A stretch of DNA of 64,000 nucleotides, from contig MU863886.1 in the NCBI GenBank assembly GCA_033296885.1, forward strand, positions 186,001 through 250,000, given 5' to 3'. The DNA is from Triangularia verruculosa. Taxonomy: Eukaryota > Ascomycota > Sordariomycetes > Sordariales > Podosporaceae. Shown one piece after another: positions 1-12,729 of this stretch. Positions within the stretch are counted from its first letter, which is position 1, and the number at the start of each line of letters is the position of its first letter. Under the pieces are notes generated by a model. That model saw only the letters and a program-made list of their open reading frames with translations. It did no database searches and had not been told where the DNA came from. A program made the position numbers and the translations under genes.

Positions 1-220
1 TTTGGTCTTGTTTGAGGGGTGGGTATGTGACTACTCGAAGCATCCAGCAGGAACGTTCACATGAAAGGCTACTCTGCCTCGAACATGCAACGAAGAGTAA
101 GGTATAACTTGTATCATTAAGTGAATTACCATTATCAACGCCAAACCCCACCTTGAACTCCATACCTATCGAAAAACACATATAGTAGCTGCACCGCATA
201 TATACAACCCCTCATCACAC

Positions 221-3200
221 TCAAACCCTCAACCTCGAAGGACTACTCTGCAACCTCTCCTGCTGCACCATCAACCCCCTCAGCGGCGATCCCGTCCCCC
301 CGCTGCCATTCCTCACCGGCGAAGTAATCAAGAACCCCTGCCTATCATACAACCCCAAGCTCTCCACACTATTCCTCCCCTGATGACCACCCCCCCTCCC
401 ATTCCCATCCCTCCTCGGTGTCCCAAAGTTCCCCAAACTCATCCTCCCACCCAATCCAGCATACCCACTGTGAAACGTAAACTCCTCCCTCACCGGCAGC
501 TTAAACCCCTCGCCATTCTCCTTGTTATTCTCTCCCGTCGCTGCAACCAGGGAAGAGTCTGCCACCGTCTCCAACACGCTCATCCTCAACAAACTCTGCC
601 TCCTCTCATGCACACTTCCCGGCTTCCTCTTCTTATGCGGCGGCGACATATTCCCAGGCCCGACATTGCCCCCCCATTCCCATCCTGACTGCCTCTTATC
701 CACCGGATACGCCAAGGGTATGACCTCCCTTGACACCCTCGGACTCCCTAGACTGGCCTGGCTGAGAGACGCATTGAGGATGCCGACGACGTTCCCGCTG
801 ACGACTCTACTACTCCCAGGTCGCCTATTCGGCAGCGGAGGAGGCTGGGAGTTTGATCTGCTGTGCGCCGGTGCAGCACCGCCGCTCCCGTTGGCGACCG
901 ATTGCGACCTCTTTCTTCGTTGGGCGGTATTCACATTCGCCCCTAGAGAGAGATAATTCCTCGCACCGATCGACTTCCTCTTTTGGAAATTCTGGAGGTT
1001 TCCCGAAAACCGCTTCGGGTTCTCATTGTGCAGGGAGATCACGCTCGAGGTGGACATTTGGGAGTTCATCCTCCTCAGCGACGCAACGGTGTTTGCCAGG
1101 GGGATGTCGTCCTCGTCTTCGGAGTCAGAGGCAGAGGCCGATGCCTCGGCGTCAGAGTCTGGGGTTGGGTTATCACTGGGGCTGGGGCTGGGGGAGATGG
1201 CAAGGGAGGTGGTCGATTTGGACAAGTGGTTCAGATTGAGAGGGTTAGGGTAGAGAAGGGAGTTGGCGAAGAAGTTGGCGTTGTTGATTTCTTGGGCTGT
1301 GGCGGATTTTTTAGGGACGCTGACGGGGGCGTTTTCGACAGAGAAGGTTGAGCAGATGGAGTCCCGGTTGCCATTGCGGGAGAGAGAAAGTTGAAGTTGG
1401 TGCTGGGACGGAGACATCTTGATGCCCGGCTTCTTGGAGGGGCGAGTGGGAGAGGGCGGACACACGGCGGGAGAGTGGCGGGGGACATTGTGGACTTGGT
1501 GAAGCTCATCAGCAAAGGAAACAGTTTTTACTGGAGATAAAGTCTTGCGGCGTTGTTGGTGTTGGGTGAAGACTGGGCCCGGGGCGGCAGGTGGTGGGAG
1601 GATGGGAATCGTGCTGAGCGTGCTTGTCTTTGTGAGGCGGAGAAAGAGAGGCCCAGCAGGGATTCTTGGGACGTCGTCCTGTTGAATCAACGTGGATCCA
1701 GGGCCTACGCTGGGGCCAGGAGCAAGTATTAAATCCTGAGCCGGGCTTCCAACAGTCATTCGTCGCTGGATGTTAGACCGCTCAAGGCTTTCCCTAAAGA
1801 GACCTTGGGTTTTGGGCTGCTGTTGCCTCAGCCCAACCGCAGTGGTGCTAGGAGAATATCTGTTGATGGACAATGGCAGAGGAACAGGCGCTGTAATGAA
1901 GGGATCGTCCATGACGGGCGGCTGGACAGTGGTGGCAGGCTGGGGTGCGACGACGAAGCCATCCAAAGGCATGAGTGCCTTTTTGACCTCCTCGGGCATC
2001 TCATCCTCGCTGAAGACTGTTGATAACGAAGACGACATCGAGCTCCTTGGCGACTGAATCACCATCTCCACCTTCCTTTCTGCCTGCTGAGGCTGCTCCT
2101 GCCCTGCCTTTTGCACCGCACTTCGGCTGGGTGACGTCAACCCAGCCGGATTCTCAATTGGGCTCTCGTCACCAGCCAAACTATCAGACTCGGACACAGC
2201 CGACACTTCTGAGTCCTGTCGTCTGTGACCCGTGCCCTTCTTCGGTAGCAGACACTCTTGACTGGTCCCCGCCATCGACATCGTCCTCGTGTTCAACGAC
2301 CCCATTCTCATATGTCTCCCTCGGTTGACTCCACCATTCATACTTCCTGCCCTCAATCTCTTCTCGGTCGATTTTAGGATCTCCGATAGCGTCGAATCCG
2401 TACTCTGCGCTCTCGATCTCCCCCGTGCTACAGCCCTCGGCGGAGTCTGAGGCAGCGACCTGTGCGGTGGTGGAAGAGGAGCCACTCTTTGCTGAAGCTG
2501 GACTTGAGGCTGCTGCTGCCCACAGCTGCCAACCATGGATCCAACCGCGTTCCTCCTCACAATACCCCCTTGGGCCCCAGCCACTACGGCTTTACTAGGC
2601 GGCTCAGGTAACAATCTCCCCGCTCCGGCAAACCCGGCTCCCAATCTCAAGCACCCATACCCCTTGATCTTGTCGCTTCCCAATCCGATCTCGGTCTTTT
2701 TCTGCTCTTGCTGTTGTACCCAGGCCTTTGCCGCAGCAGAGTTACTGCCGGAAGGATATCCGTGGACAGTGTGATGAACTCTAGGCAAGGTAGGCTGTTT
2801 GTTCAACTCCTGCATCGGCCACGACCCTCTCTCGCCCCTTTTCTTCAAGGACCCTCCCCTGAAGAAACTTCTCTTCGGCATCTCTACCACGGAAGCAGTA
2901 GAAGCAACAGGACCATGAAGTAAATCCTCATCAAGCCAGTTAGGCTTTGATCGGTTACTGAAAGCCCTTTCTAACTTCTTGGTCTCGGAAGCCGGCCAAG
3001 CACAAGACTGGCTCCTCCCCAACCCTTTACCCTCTCCCTTCCCCTTCGTAGCTTGGTCACCACCTTGTAAGAGTTGATCGTCATCTTCCTCTGTCAACCT
3101 CCTGAGCATCGCCTTTTCCCTCTGTCTCCCCCACAAAACAGGCAGTGACCGATGCCTCTTCTGCTCCCCTCTGTCTTCAGCATCGTCGATAGCCATGCTC

Positions 3201-3562
3201 GCCAATGACAAAGCGCTGATCTCAACGACTGCAAAGCCTTCCTTGCTACCCCCAAACTTCTGAAGCCTGTTCCTGTCTCCTCCGGAAGTGGTCGAAGCGA
3301 TGTGGCTGCGTTCGGTTTCTGTCGAGTCACCGGCTCGAATCTCTGGCATACCGCTCAACCGTGCCGTTAGACGCCTCTGGGCAGACCGTTTTCTCTTTCG
3401 GAGATAAAGCAGCAGCAGTGCTATGGCAACACCGACCGAAATGGCCGAGATAAGGAGTATCACCACTAATCCTGTAGCGCTCATAAGGGGGTTGAGAGTA
3501 GAGGGCGCATCGGACTGCGAGGCTGACCCCGAGCCAGCGTGGTTTTCTGGAGATGGTGACAT
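221..3562 (-). CDS. Large serine-rich single-pass membrane protein, function unknown
   Basis: A single uninterrupted reading frame of 1113 codons starts at the ATG at 3562 and ends at a stop at 221. After a short polar N-terminus there is one hydrophobic segment at about residues 29-52, followed at once by a basic stop-transfer patch (RKRKR). This predicts one membrane span with a short N-terminal side and a very long cytoplasmic tail. The tail, about 1050 residues, is low-complexity: rich in Ser, Pro, Gln and Arg, with an acidic cluster (DSEDEDD) and many RRxS-like sites that could be phosphorylated. No enzyme domain is visible. The architecture resembles fungal plasma-membrane or septum-associated proteins of unknown role, but I do not recognise the family. 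No introns are needed. Existence as a gene is well supported by length alone; function is unknown. Confidence 0.8.
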   Translation of the reverse strand: MSPSPENHAGSGSASQSDAPSTLNPLMSATGLVVILLISAISVGVAIALLLLYLRKRKRSAQRRLTARLSGMPEIRAGDSTETERSHIASTTSGGDRNRLQKFGGSKEGFAVVEISALSLASMAIDDAEDRGEQKRHRSLPVLWGRQREKAMLRRLTEEDDDQLLQGGDQATKGKGEGKGLGRSQSCAWPASETKKLERAFSNRSKPNWLDEDLLHGPVASTASVVEMPKRSFFRGGSLKKRGERGSWPMQELNKQPTLPRVHHTVHGYPSGSNSAAAKAWVQQQEQKKTEIGLGSDKIKGYGCLRLGAGFAGAGRLLPEPPSKAVVAGAQGGIVRRNAVGSMVGSCGQQQPQVQLQQRVAPLPPPHRSLPQTPPRAVARGRSRAQSTDSTLSEILKSTEKRLRAGSMNGGVNRGRHMRMGSLNTRTMSMAGTSQECLLPKKGTGHRRQDSEVSAVSESDSLAGDESPIENPAGLTSPSRSAVQKAGQEQPQQAERKVEMVIQSPRSSMSSSLSTVFSEDEMPEEVKKALMPLDGFVVAPQPATTVQPPVMDDPFITAPVPLPLSINRYSPSTTAVGLRQQQPKTQGLFRESLERSNIQRRMTVGSPAQDLILAPGPSVGPGSTLIQQDDVPRIPAGPLFLRLTKTSTLSTIPILPPPAAPGPVFTQHQQRRKTLSPVKTVSFADELHQVHNVPRHSPAVCPPSPTRPSKKPGIKMSPSQHQLQLSLSRNGNRDSICSTFSVENAPVSVPKKSATAQEINNANFFANSLLYPNPLNLNHLSKSTTSLAISPSPSPSDNPTPDSDAEASASASDSEDEDDIPLANTVASLRRMNSQMSTSSVISLHNENPKRFSGNLQNFQKRKSIGARNYLSLGANVNTAQRRKRSQSVANGSGGAAPAHSRSNSQPPPLPNRRPGSSRVVSGNVVGILNASLSQASLGSPRVSREVIPLAYPVDKRQSGWEWGGNVGPGNMSPPHKKRKPGSVHERRQSLLRMSVLETVADSSLVAATGENNKENGEGFKLPVREEFTFHSGYAGLGGRMSLGNFGTPRRDGNGRGGGHQGRNSVESLGLYDRQGFLITSPVRNGSGGTGSPLRGLMVQQERLQSSPSRLRV

Positions 3563-4790
3563 TTTTGGTTTTTTATCTCATCGATATCATTAAAGGAGTG
3601 AATAATACTAAAAGGAATGATCTCAATCAAAAAGAAAAAGGAACGTTATGGGTGGTTGGTGATGTTAATGTTCGCTTCAGCCGACAGCCCCCCCAAGTGG
3701 CGATTGTAATGTACGAAGAGGAGAAAGAGACAACAAGAAACAGCCTGGTGAGTAGCGGGGTGGCGAGAGCAACTGTTAAGAAAAGAGTCGGCTGGTCGTC
3801 GGCACATATCAGATGACAAGGGGAAGAGAGGAATGTAGTCGTGCCGAGCAACGCCATTCCAGGCTTTCCTCAGCTGAGACATTGCGTTCACGACCAGCGC
3901 CACAGGATAGCGGGGAGGAGAGCAGGAGAATCACTGGAATGAGTGGGTTAAATGAGGTAAACAAAACCGCTGACATGTTCGATCCCCTACCCACGGTGGG
4001 ATTGAAAACTCTTTTGTTTTGTTGCCGATGTAAACAGTTTTGCGATGTTTGTTGACTATTCTTTCTCTGCATCAATCTTTCAGGGGTGGGAAAGATGATG
4101 ACCGAACTGACGTGCTTACGTCTGTATGTCCATTGGGTCAGTACTTATGAATTGTTGGCGGGAGAGGAGAGAGGAGAAGCTGCAGTCGCGGCAAGACATT
4201 CACCAAAGGTCTAGACCTCAACCTCTCACGACCAACACACCCTCACCATGAGCTATCACACTTCACATGAGCACCAGACACCGATAAAGACAAGCGTTGA
4301 GTAACCTTCTTGTACAGAAAACGCAAAGGCACAATAGGTATCTCGACATGACATGATAAAACCCTTCCTCAGCCAGCTGCACTTTTTAACACACCTCCCT
4401 TTCATCATCCTTGGTAGCAATCGATGCGAATACACCAGGTACAACCACTTTCAATGCACCAACAGCAACAAAACAATGCAGACAATGAATTCATAACAAA
4501 AGAAAAGAAAAGAAAAAAAGCTTCCTCTGATTTCATGTCATAATGTAGGTGTAAAAAAAGAAGAACCTTCGCTGAATGCTCCCATTTTAACCCACTCGCC
4601 CCCTTTCCCCCATACCAGGTTTCACGTAAAAACACATCCACAAATTCCCCTAGTATCCACAGTGAAGAGAATAGAAGCACCGAGTCTCGTCTTCAAAAAA
4701 GACTGGAGAGATAGAAAAAGATATGACCATAACCCATATGTGCAGCTGGTAGATCATGGATCCTTACACCTCGACAAGAGTCAATCCTGT
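3563..4790. other. Intergenic region between two minus-strand genes
   Basis: This stretch of about 1.2 kb holds the presumed promoter of the membrane-protein gene (near 3563-4200) and the 3' untranslated region of the DUF1996 gene (below 4790). Only short frames without recognisable similarity are present. There is an A-rich purine tract near 4500-4520. I see no RNA gene or repeat. Confidence 0.6.
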
Positions 4791-6501
4791 TTAGTGTGAT
4801 CCGTGCCTGTGGCGGTGGAGGTGGTTAAGCTCACGGCGAGCCCTCTGGGCACCAAGGGTGGCCGTCACGGTGACAGTCTTAACCTCGGTGACAGCAGCCA
4901 GCATGACATACTCCACGGTCTCGATAACGACAATCTTGCTGACAACCTTGCCGTTGGTGACATAGTCGGTGCGAACAAGTTCGTAGCCGGATGGGATGGG
5001 AGCCTCAGAGGGAGTAGGGGTGGGAGTCGGGGTCGGCTCAGGCTCGGGCTCAGGCTCGGGCTGAGCAAGGACAGTGACCTTGACCTCCTCGGAGCTCGAG
5101 CTGGAGGTGGAGCTAGGGGCATCACCGTTGAAGATACCGCCAGGCTGGTAAGCCGAGGAATCAGCGGGCTGGTAGGTGACGGTAGGAACTGGAATATGGC
5201 TGTTCTGCTCCGAGCCCGGCTGCTGGGCATTCGCAGGAGCCGGTCCGTAACGGATAGCAACATCTCCAGGAAGTGAAGTGCCGCATTTGCCCGTGACTTT
5301 CTCATTGGCAATAGCTTCGGGAAGCTCAATCTTGCAATTGCGCTGCTCGTCCTCGCTTTGCAGGTTGAACAGAGGGCAGGCAGTGAGCAAGCCGCTGGGG
5401 TCAGTGCAGGTTTCCACAGCCTCCTGCAGGAAATCCTCGTCCCAGCCGCTGGCGAAGTCACCATGGAAACCGAAGCCTATAGCTGTTAGCAGGTCTCTCG
5501 AACTGGGAAAGAAGTTCAACACATACCTTGAGGATCACCGTTGGCAATAACAAACTCGCCAGGTTTGCCCTGGAACTTGTGGGTCTCATAGATGATCTCA
5601 AACATCAGACTGGGAAGCTTGGTGTCAAATCCCTTGGGGCACCACCCATCCGTAATAAGGTCGGGATATGCAACATGAGATCTGTGGTTGGCCGAGTCCA
5701 AGTCCTTGCCGTTCCAGCACGACGGGAACATGAGCTCCAAGCGAATACCGTCGGGGCAGTTGCCATCGAGGTAACCCTTCTCAGGGAGATAGTGGCGCAC
5801 CAGGGCACCCTCAGGCTGCTTTTTGTAGTCAAGGCAGTTGAAGCCAACGGCACGTTGAGCAAGATCCTCCTGGCTCGTCTCACCGAGCATGGCCCATAGG
5901 GACTTCTCGGGGTCAGCATCCTTGAAGTTGCGGGAGCCGATGGAGTAGTTGCGGCGGTTGCTGTCGCCCGCAACCATGCGGAAACCGTTGGGGAATGCCT
6001 TGAGACCCTTGTCGGGGTTTCCGGCATCCTTGTTGAGAAGGTAGTAGCTAGCGGGCGGTGTTAGTCGACAAGAATTCTCGGGATAGTCGATCGAGGGACC
6101 CAAAACTTACGCAAGCATACCACCAGCCTGTGTCACCTCTTCGAAGGTACCATTCTCGTGCTTGAAGTACATCTGGGGAGACCAGTAGGCCGACTTGTCT
6201 TCGACAGCAGCGCAAGAAGTACACGAGCCAGCAATGAGCTCGGCATGTCCCGAATTCATGCTGAAACCTATATTAGGAGTTAGATACTCGAGTCTGCGCA
6301 TGATTCATTGCTGGAGTAGCAAAAAGCAAGATACCTACCATTGGAACCAAAGATGGCATGGGCGTGCTGGGAAACCTTGCCAGGGGAGACAATAGGATCT
6401 AAACGGGCCAAACCCGCGCGACCACGGCATTCCATGCGCCAGAAAGCCTCGGAGAGGCCGGCGGAGGCGAGAACCGCCGCGAGAGAGGCTTTGACCTTCA
6501 T
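4791..6501 (-). CDS. Secreted DUF1996 domain protein
   Basis: Four exons can be joined in frame: 6501-6339, 6267-6111, 6047-5527 and 5476-4791, giving 508 residues and a stop. The introns have GTAGGT, GTAAGT and GTATGT donors and a CTAAC branch point in the second. An N-terminal signal peptide (MKVKASLAAVLASAGLSEA) is followed directly by FWRMECRGRAGLARLDPIV, the hallmark opening of the fungal DUF1996 domain, which runs to about residue 300 with conserved Cys, Trp and His-Ala-His segments. The C-terminal part is a Pro/Glu and Pro/Thr tandem repeat (PEPEPEP then TPTPTPTP) followed by a Val/Thr-rich stretch and a His/Arg-rich end. This suggests an extracellular or wall-associated protein with a linker. 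DUF1996 proteins are common in fungal secretomes; biochemical function is not established. Confidence in the model is high, in function low. Confidence 0.9.
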
Positions 6502-9500
6502 TTTGATGGAGTTAAAGGAGTGACTCTGGTAGGGATTGCAAACGGTAAGACTGCCGTTAAAAGAGCGCGAGAAAGGGTCGAAAATTGATGCTGTTCAGAA
6601 GTTGCTGCCGAAAAGACTGTTCTAGTAGAAACTCTTTTTGGCAAAATACTGAGGGGACTTGACAACAAAACGATCCTGGCGTTTCGACAAATCTAAGCGG
6701 GCGTGTGGTTAGCCTTGGGGTGCAAATTCGCATGGCGAGCCAGTGAGGGAAAGTGCCCTGAACAGCAAGAGAATGGGGATCCGGTCAACTGACCGCTATT
6801 GTGCAATTGAGCGGCTTTTTGGATGCTTGAGATGAATGGCTTGAGGTGGCCATTGATTGCTCGTGGGGCAGGGCATATGCTCGAGTAACATACCAATTCG
6901 ATCCAGTCGAGGCGAGTTGTCGTTTGTCAGGAATGGCACGCAGAAGTCCAACCACCCGATTTCAGATGAGCCTGTGACGTCTATTCCACTCCCAGTTCTG
7001 GAGGTTATTGGAATATTTGCTGGCGTTGGCCGTGAGTACCTGCGCTGGCGCTGAATCAGATTTGTCGTTTGTCGGTGGCACAGAAACTGCGTCGTCGTGG
7101 AGGGAGTCGGTTCGAGTCGCAAAAAAAAAAAAAATGAAGAGCACCAAGAATCGAAAACCCGCAGTCAACAACACAAAAGAATGAATGCAGTTAAAAGAAT
7201 GAGTGATGGACTCGAATGCGAAGGAGGCACCGAGTTACCTTAGGTAAATGAGCGTGGGTCCCAAAGGGAAGCGAGAGTGAGAGAGTGAGTGAGCAGTGTG
7301 TTGTTGCGGGTAAGAAGGTCCAGGTCAACAGACTCGGGTTGGAGGGTCGTCGCAAAAAAGGCGAGAGAAGGGAGTCGTCGCAAAGGGAGGACGGCGGAAT
7401 AAGACATGCAGCTCCCGCTGAAGATAAAACGCCAGGCCACTGAAGAAAACAGGGCCTTGGAATTCGGGAGCCCACGACCCAGGGGAAGGACCCCTTGCCG
7501 GCTGTTACACAGGACGCTCTTTCCCGAAGCGGCTCTCAGGCACAAGAAGACGACCTGTGATTGGCCGGGTGGGGGTGACAAGGCCTTAGATGTTGGGATT
7601 AAAGGGGACGATGCTCCAAGGATCCGTTACCCATAAGCCGTGGGGGCCTGGCTAAGAAGAGGAGATGGGCCAAGTGATTGACGATTCTAATCGTAGTTAA
7701 TATTATGAAAGACCGCTGCTCTTGTTTGCGTTTAACAGAGAAGGCCCATGATTAGCAAGGTTGGAGGAGTCTTGGTGAGTCTTGGAAAATGGAAAGCCTT
7801 GCCGACATCCATGCCATCCTCTCGAAGCTGTCAAAGTCCCCAGCATTTGCTACCTGCCTACAGTAGATATACCACAGAGAGCACCTCATTTCGGGCCGCG
7901 AGGTTACGGGAGGTCAAAGACGACAGCAGCACTTGTGATCTTTGACCGAGATACACGTGTTATCTCTCTTGGTCTTGTTGTCCCGACCTGCGTCCCCGGT
8001 GGCTGCATTGAGGGTCGGACAAGCTGTAATTGCCATCTCGTTGGGCCATCCAATCTCATCCACTCGCAAACAGCTCCACTTGCAATCATCATCACGCACT
8101 TGGCTGCATCTCACACAACAGCACATGCGCTGTACCTGCGTTAGTCTGCCGCAGTTTAACCACCCTCCTGGTCACAGCATTTTTTATCGTTCTGCTGGTC
8201 TAGTGAAAACTCAGGTGAGCAGGTGTCGGTGTTCCGCATCAGATTGATGGATAATCGTCTGGGAATACCGTTGCATGAGGATTAGCCGCACGCCCGCCGC
8301 ATTGCTGGTGACTGGTGACCGCGGCGGTGGCGCGCTCCCCGTTGCATCAAGCGGGGTATCCCGGTAGCCTTGAACATGCACGCCAGATAAAATGCAAGGG
8401 GCTTTGGTTCAAGCCAATGACGAAGTTGGCGTTCCTGAAACGAGTTTCAAGCTTGTCGTTGCGCTAGGTTATTCCAGCGTTTTACCCGGTCCCAAACGCC
8501 CAACATGGCCAATCACAGCCGTGAATAGCATATTCTTGCCCAGACCTCAACGGCACACCCGAAGTTTCCGTCGCGCCTTGGGCCCAAGAACCCAAGAAAC
8601 ACCATCTTCTCATGAATGGCATCCTGCTTCCCCTTTTCTGACATTCGCTCGCCGGCGCTTGCCGGCGCTACGAAAGAGGGAATTCTTAGTGTTGATGAGC
8701 CAGGCGGTTGGACGGTTGGAGGGGAGTGAAACACAGAGGTGATGTCGTGGTGCCGGTCGTCATTTGCCGTTTCCCCTCTCCTTGCGGATCAACCGATCAT
8801 CGAGCTCTCCCAGGGTCTTGGTTCAACAAGAAAAGCGCTCATCTCATTCCCCAGCGGCGGTTCATCGCATCACCTTGACGCAGCTGCCCGCAGAGAATGC
8901 AGTCACGTGGTGATATTCGTTGTATCAACACTCTAACACATGAGGAGTGTTCGATAGGTAACGAGTGGCTGGTGTCATATCGGCAGTGGATGGGTGTACC
9001 GTGTGTGAGTGCGAGTGTACTGCGTAATACCCAAGGAGTGCGAGCTTCGTCTGGACCTATTCCTGGTTCCACATACGGCGCATCTTGATTGCTTACGGTT
9101 GGATGTCACAGGCGATCGCTACAGCTCCGCCGCTGGTTGTTCGGATGACAGTATTTATTTATGGTGATATCTGATATCAAATATGCGAGGCATGATTCCC
9201 GTTTCTGCACCCTGCAAAGCAACCAAACTTAGGTTGGTTCACGGTTCTTGGCAAAAAAGAGAGGTTTGCCGTTTGTATGTATGTACTACCTCTTGGCGTC
9301 CGAACCCCTTCCCAGGTCATGCTGCCCCTGAGAGCTAGGTGGACTGTGCACGATGTTCGGTTGGCGGCACGTGTGTGGGTGTTTTTGATGCCGGTGGTGT
9401 GGCTGGTGGGCCGTTTTGCCATGGTGACCCACATTTGCGCCGCACCTTAATGCTGCCACCTTCAAGCGCTCAGGGCTGACGGGGTCGCGGCGGCCGGCAG

Positions 9501-9723
9501 GTTAGCCAGGTGGCATTCAGGGATGAGTTTAGGCGGTGTTAGGGGCCGATTGATGGATGGTGTGGCGCACCTGACAGCCCAGTATCAACCACAACATTGC
9601 TTGCTTGTTGCATGATCCACGATAAACAAACTACGTGTTGTCTCTTGCTTGCGCCGATCCAAGTTCAAGCCGTAGCTCCTCAACTACGCCAGATGCCGTG
9701 ACCGCCCCCCAATCACTTGTACG
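6502..9723. other. Gene-poor 3.2 kb spacer between divergent genes
   Basis: The region separates the minus-strand DUF1996 gene from the plus-strand Swa2-like gene, so it should contain both promoters. No frame in it has a recognisable domain or convincing exon structure. Visible landmarks are an A14-like run at about 7121-7134, a direct repeat of GCCGGCGCT near 8652-8670, and three CACGTG E-box cores (about 7956, 8905 and 9368). I see no rRNA, tRNA or transposon. Confidence 0.55.
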
Positions 9724-12579
9724 ATGGATGATCTCTTCGACTTGAGCTGGACAGCACCCGAAGCCGGCAAGAAGCCCGCGCAACCGACGCCGATCTCGAA
9801 CCCCGCGACGTCCAACCTCTACCCTTCGCTGCGCCCGACTCCTTCGCCGTTCAACTCGGGGCGCAACACACCACTCTCAGGTCAAGGATCTGGAAATGTT
9901 GGTGCTAAAGTTCCCGCCGCTAAGCCCGCACAGGACAGCTTCAGCAGCCTTCTCAGCTTTGGACCTGGAAAGAGTAACGCGAATCTGAGTCTAAAAGAAC
10001 GACAGGAACAGCTGGAAGCAGAGAAGCGTAAAAAGGAAGAGGAGAGAAGGAAGCAGGCCCAGTCAGGGTTTGGGGATGGACGTTTCTTCGACTCGCTAGG
10101 ACAGAATCTCTCTGGATCCCACAGTTCCTTGAGGACACCATCGCCGGCGATAGCTGCACCACCACAAATAGGGACACCGACCATAAATCCTGGATTGCGG
10201 AAGGGGACAAACACTTCGGATGGAGACGAGGATCTGTTTGCAGCGTTCAATGCCAGCACCAAGGTCGATAACTCGAGCCACTACCCACCGCCCGCTTCAC
10301 ACACTCCTTCGCCAGCGCCAGCGTTGGACCTCACCGATCCAGGAGCTTGGGGTAAAACAGCAGCTCCGGCACCTAGTGCTGGAGGGTTTGGCGACGATGA
10401 TGATGATCCGTTCGGACTGAGCCAACTCAAACCGAAAGCTAGCACTCCCGCGCCTCCACCGCCTGCAGATGATGACTTCGACATTTTGGGAGATTTAGGT
10501 AAGCCGGTAGACCAGGTCAGAAAACAACCAACACCAGCTCCGACATTCTCGCGAGAACCCGAACCCGGAAAGGCCATAGAGGATTCGTCCTCGGATTCTG
10601 AAGATGATCAACCACCACCACAACCTTCCCGGCCAGCAAGACCATCAGATGATCCATTTGACAGAGCTGTTGCGCAGCTTGTTGACTACGGATTTACCCC
10701 TGAAAATGCCAGAAGAGGACTTACTGAAAGCGGAGCTGGACTCAATGTTCAGGCGGCTGTGAACTGGCTTCTTGATGATGCCCATCGCCAGGCAAAGGAA
10801 AAGTCAAAGTCAAAGGGGCAGAGCAGCTCGCGGGAACAGCCTTCCAGGGGCAGCGGAGAGCGCGCTTCAAGTCAGTCAAGGAATGACGAGCCAACCTGGT
10901 CGAGGGAGCGTAATGTCTCTAGGAGTAGAGAGAACCAGTCTCCAGCGTCCATGGATGGCGACTTTGCGAAAACTGCTGCTGCTGTGGGTACAAGTCTATT
11001 CAAGACGGCCAACAGCCTCTGGAAGACAGGACAGAAGAAAGTGCAGAAAGCCGTTGCTGAATTCCAACAGGATGGCGATCCGAATCAACCGAAATGGATG
11101 CGGTCTGGCCAAGACCTTTCAGGAGGCGACGCCAGGAGAGAAGTACCCGATGTCACAAACGAAGCCATGATGTTAGAAGGCGGCGGCCCACCTCCTAGGA
11201 AACCAGGAAGACCTGGTGTTGATAGTAGACCATCGAGTAACGCACCATCCCGTGATCGATCCCCAGCTCTGCCAGTCCGTCCTGGGTCAGGTGCTCAAGG
11301 ACAAAAGTGGCAACAGGCCCCTCAGCCATCCATGGACCCCCGTGCTCGACTTGGTAGGCTTGCCGCTGAGGATGAAGCACAAGCCTATGTCAGTCCAGCA
11401 CGGAGGAAGAAGGCGACGCCCCAACCACAGCCAACACCAGCACAGCCTGAAGCAGACCTGTTATTTGGTGCCTCGGCAGCATCAAAGCCACGACCTACAG
11501 CTCCATCTCGGTCACCTCAACCTTCTCCTGCTCCTCGTCTCGCAGCTCGTTCATCACCGATGCCGAAACCTGCTCCTACGCGCCCACCACGTCAGATTCC
11601 TCCAGTATCGGCAATCGCTCTGCAGTCATCCACACAACATCGCCTTCAAGGCACTGCGCACTTCAAGCGTGGCGACTACGCATCAGCCCATACCTCATAT
11701 GCCTCCTCCCTTGCCGCGATTCCCAAAGACCACCCGCTCGCGATTCTCTTGCTTTGCAACCGCTCCCTCACAGCCCTAAAAACAGGCGAACCTCGCCAAG
11801 CAGTCGAGGATGCCGACAGTGCCGTCAAGCTCATTGGTCCCGGCAAGGGCGAAGGCGAGCACGTTGAGGTCCAAAGCGAAACGGGAACCACAGAAAAGCG
11901 AGACATGCGCGAGCTCTACGGCAAGGCCCTTGCCCGCAAAGCCGAAGCTCTCGAGCAGATGGAAAAGTGGGCTGACGCCCTCGCCGTCTGGCAAACATGC
12001 GTCGAGTCCGGTCTCGGCGGTGCTACCGCCGCGGCAGGAAGACAAAGGTGCCAGAAAGCGCTGGCGCCCAAACCCGCTCCTCGTCCTGCCTCTGCTCGTC
12101 CTGCCGCAGCGCCTGCCCGTCCAAGACCGTCAGCCACCACCGGTCAGAAGAGTGCCGAAGCTGTTAGGAGACTGCGGGAGGCCAACCAAGCTGCCGAGAA
12201 GGAGGGTGACGAGAAATTTCAACTGGCCGATAAGGTCGACGCCAAGATTGCAGCTTGGAGAGAGGGAAAGAGGGATAATCTGCGGGCGTTGCTGACGAGC
12301 TTGGATACTGTGCTGTGGGAGGGCAGCGGGTGGAAGAAGGTCGGCCTGCATGAATTGGTCATGGCAAACAAGGTCAAGATTGTCTACATGAAGGCTATTG
12401 CTAAGACGCATCCTGACAAGGTATGTTTTCTTCACGTCAATGGAAACGGGCATGATGGCTGACTGGAATGATTACAGATTGTGCAGGACGCGACCACTGA
12501 AGTCCGCATGATCGCTGGGACGGTGTTTAGCACGCTCAACGAGGCGTGGGATAAGTTCAAGGCAGAGAACAAGCTCTGA
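9724..12579 (+). CDS. SWA2: Auxilin-like clathrin uncoating factor (UBA-TPR-J), Swa2 type
   Basis: Two exons, 9724-12420 and 12478-12579, join in frame (donor GTATGT, acceptor TTACAG) to give 932 residues. The N-terminal 300 residues are disordered, with acidic DPF/DDDPFGL-like motifs typical of clathrin or adaptor binding. A UBA domain lies at about residues 305-350 (DYGFTPENARRGL, then NVQAAVNWLLDD). A TPR region lies at about 635-780 and a C-terminal J domain at about 830-932, containing the Hsp70-stimulating HPD motif. The intron interrupts the codons immediately after HPDK. This domain order matches yeast Swa2, which recruits Hsp70 to strip clathrin from vesicles. A single-exon reading would end in unrelated residues soon after HPDK, so the second exon is required for a complete J domain. 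Confidence 0.93.
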
Positions 12580-12729
12580 TTTGGGTGCAAGCACGGAGTT
12601 GGGAAGCGTAGATTAAAATACAATCAGGAAAATGAATAGAATATCACATCGTGTATGACCTACCTACCTAGCTCTAGCTGAGGCGGTTGGAATAAGTCGA
12701 AGATGGATTTGCAAAAGGATAATGAAAAA

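Noticed and set aside
7100..7135. GGTTCGAGTCG followed by an A run, resembling a tRNA B box
   Set aside because: No A box at the right distance and no acceptor stem can be formed.
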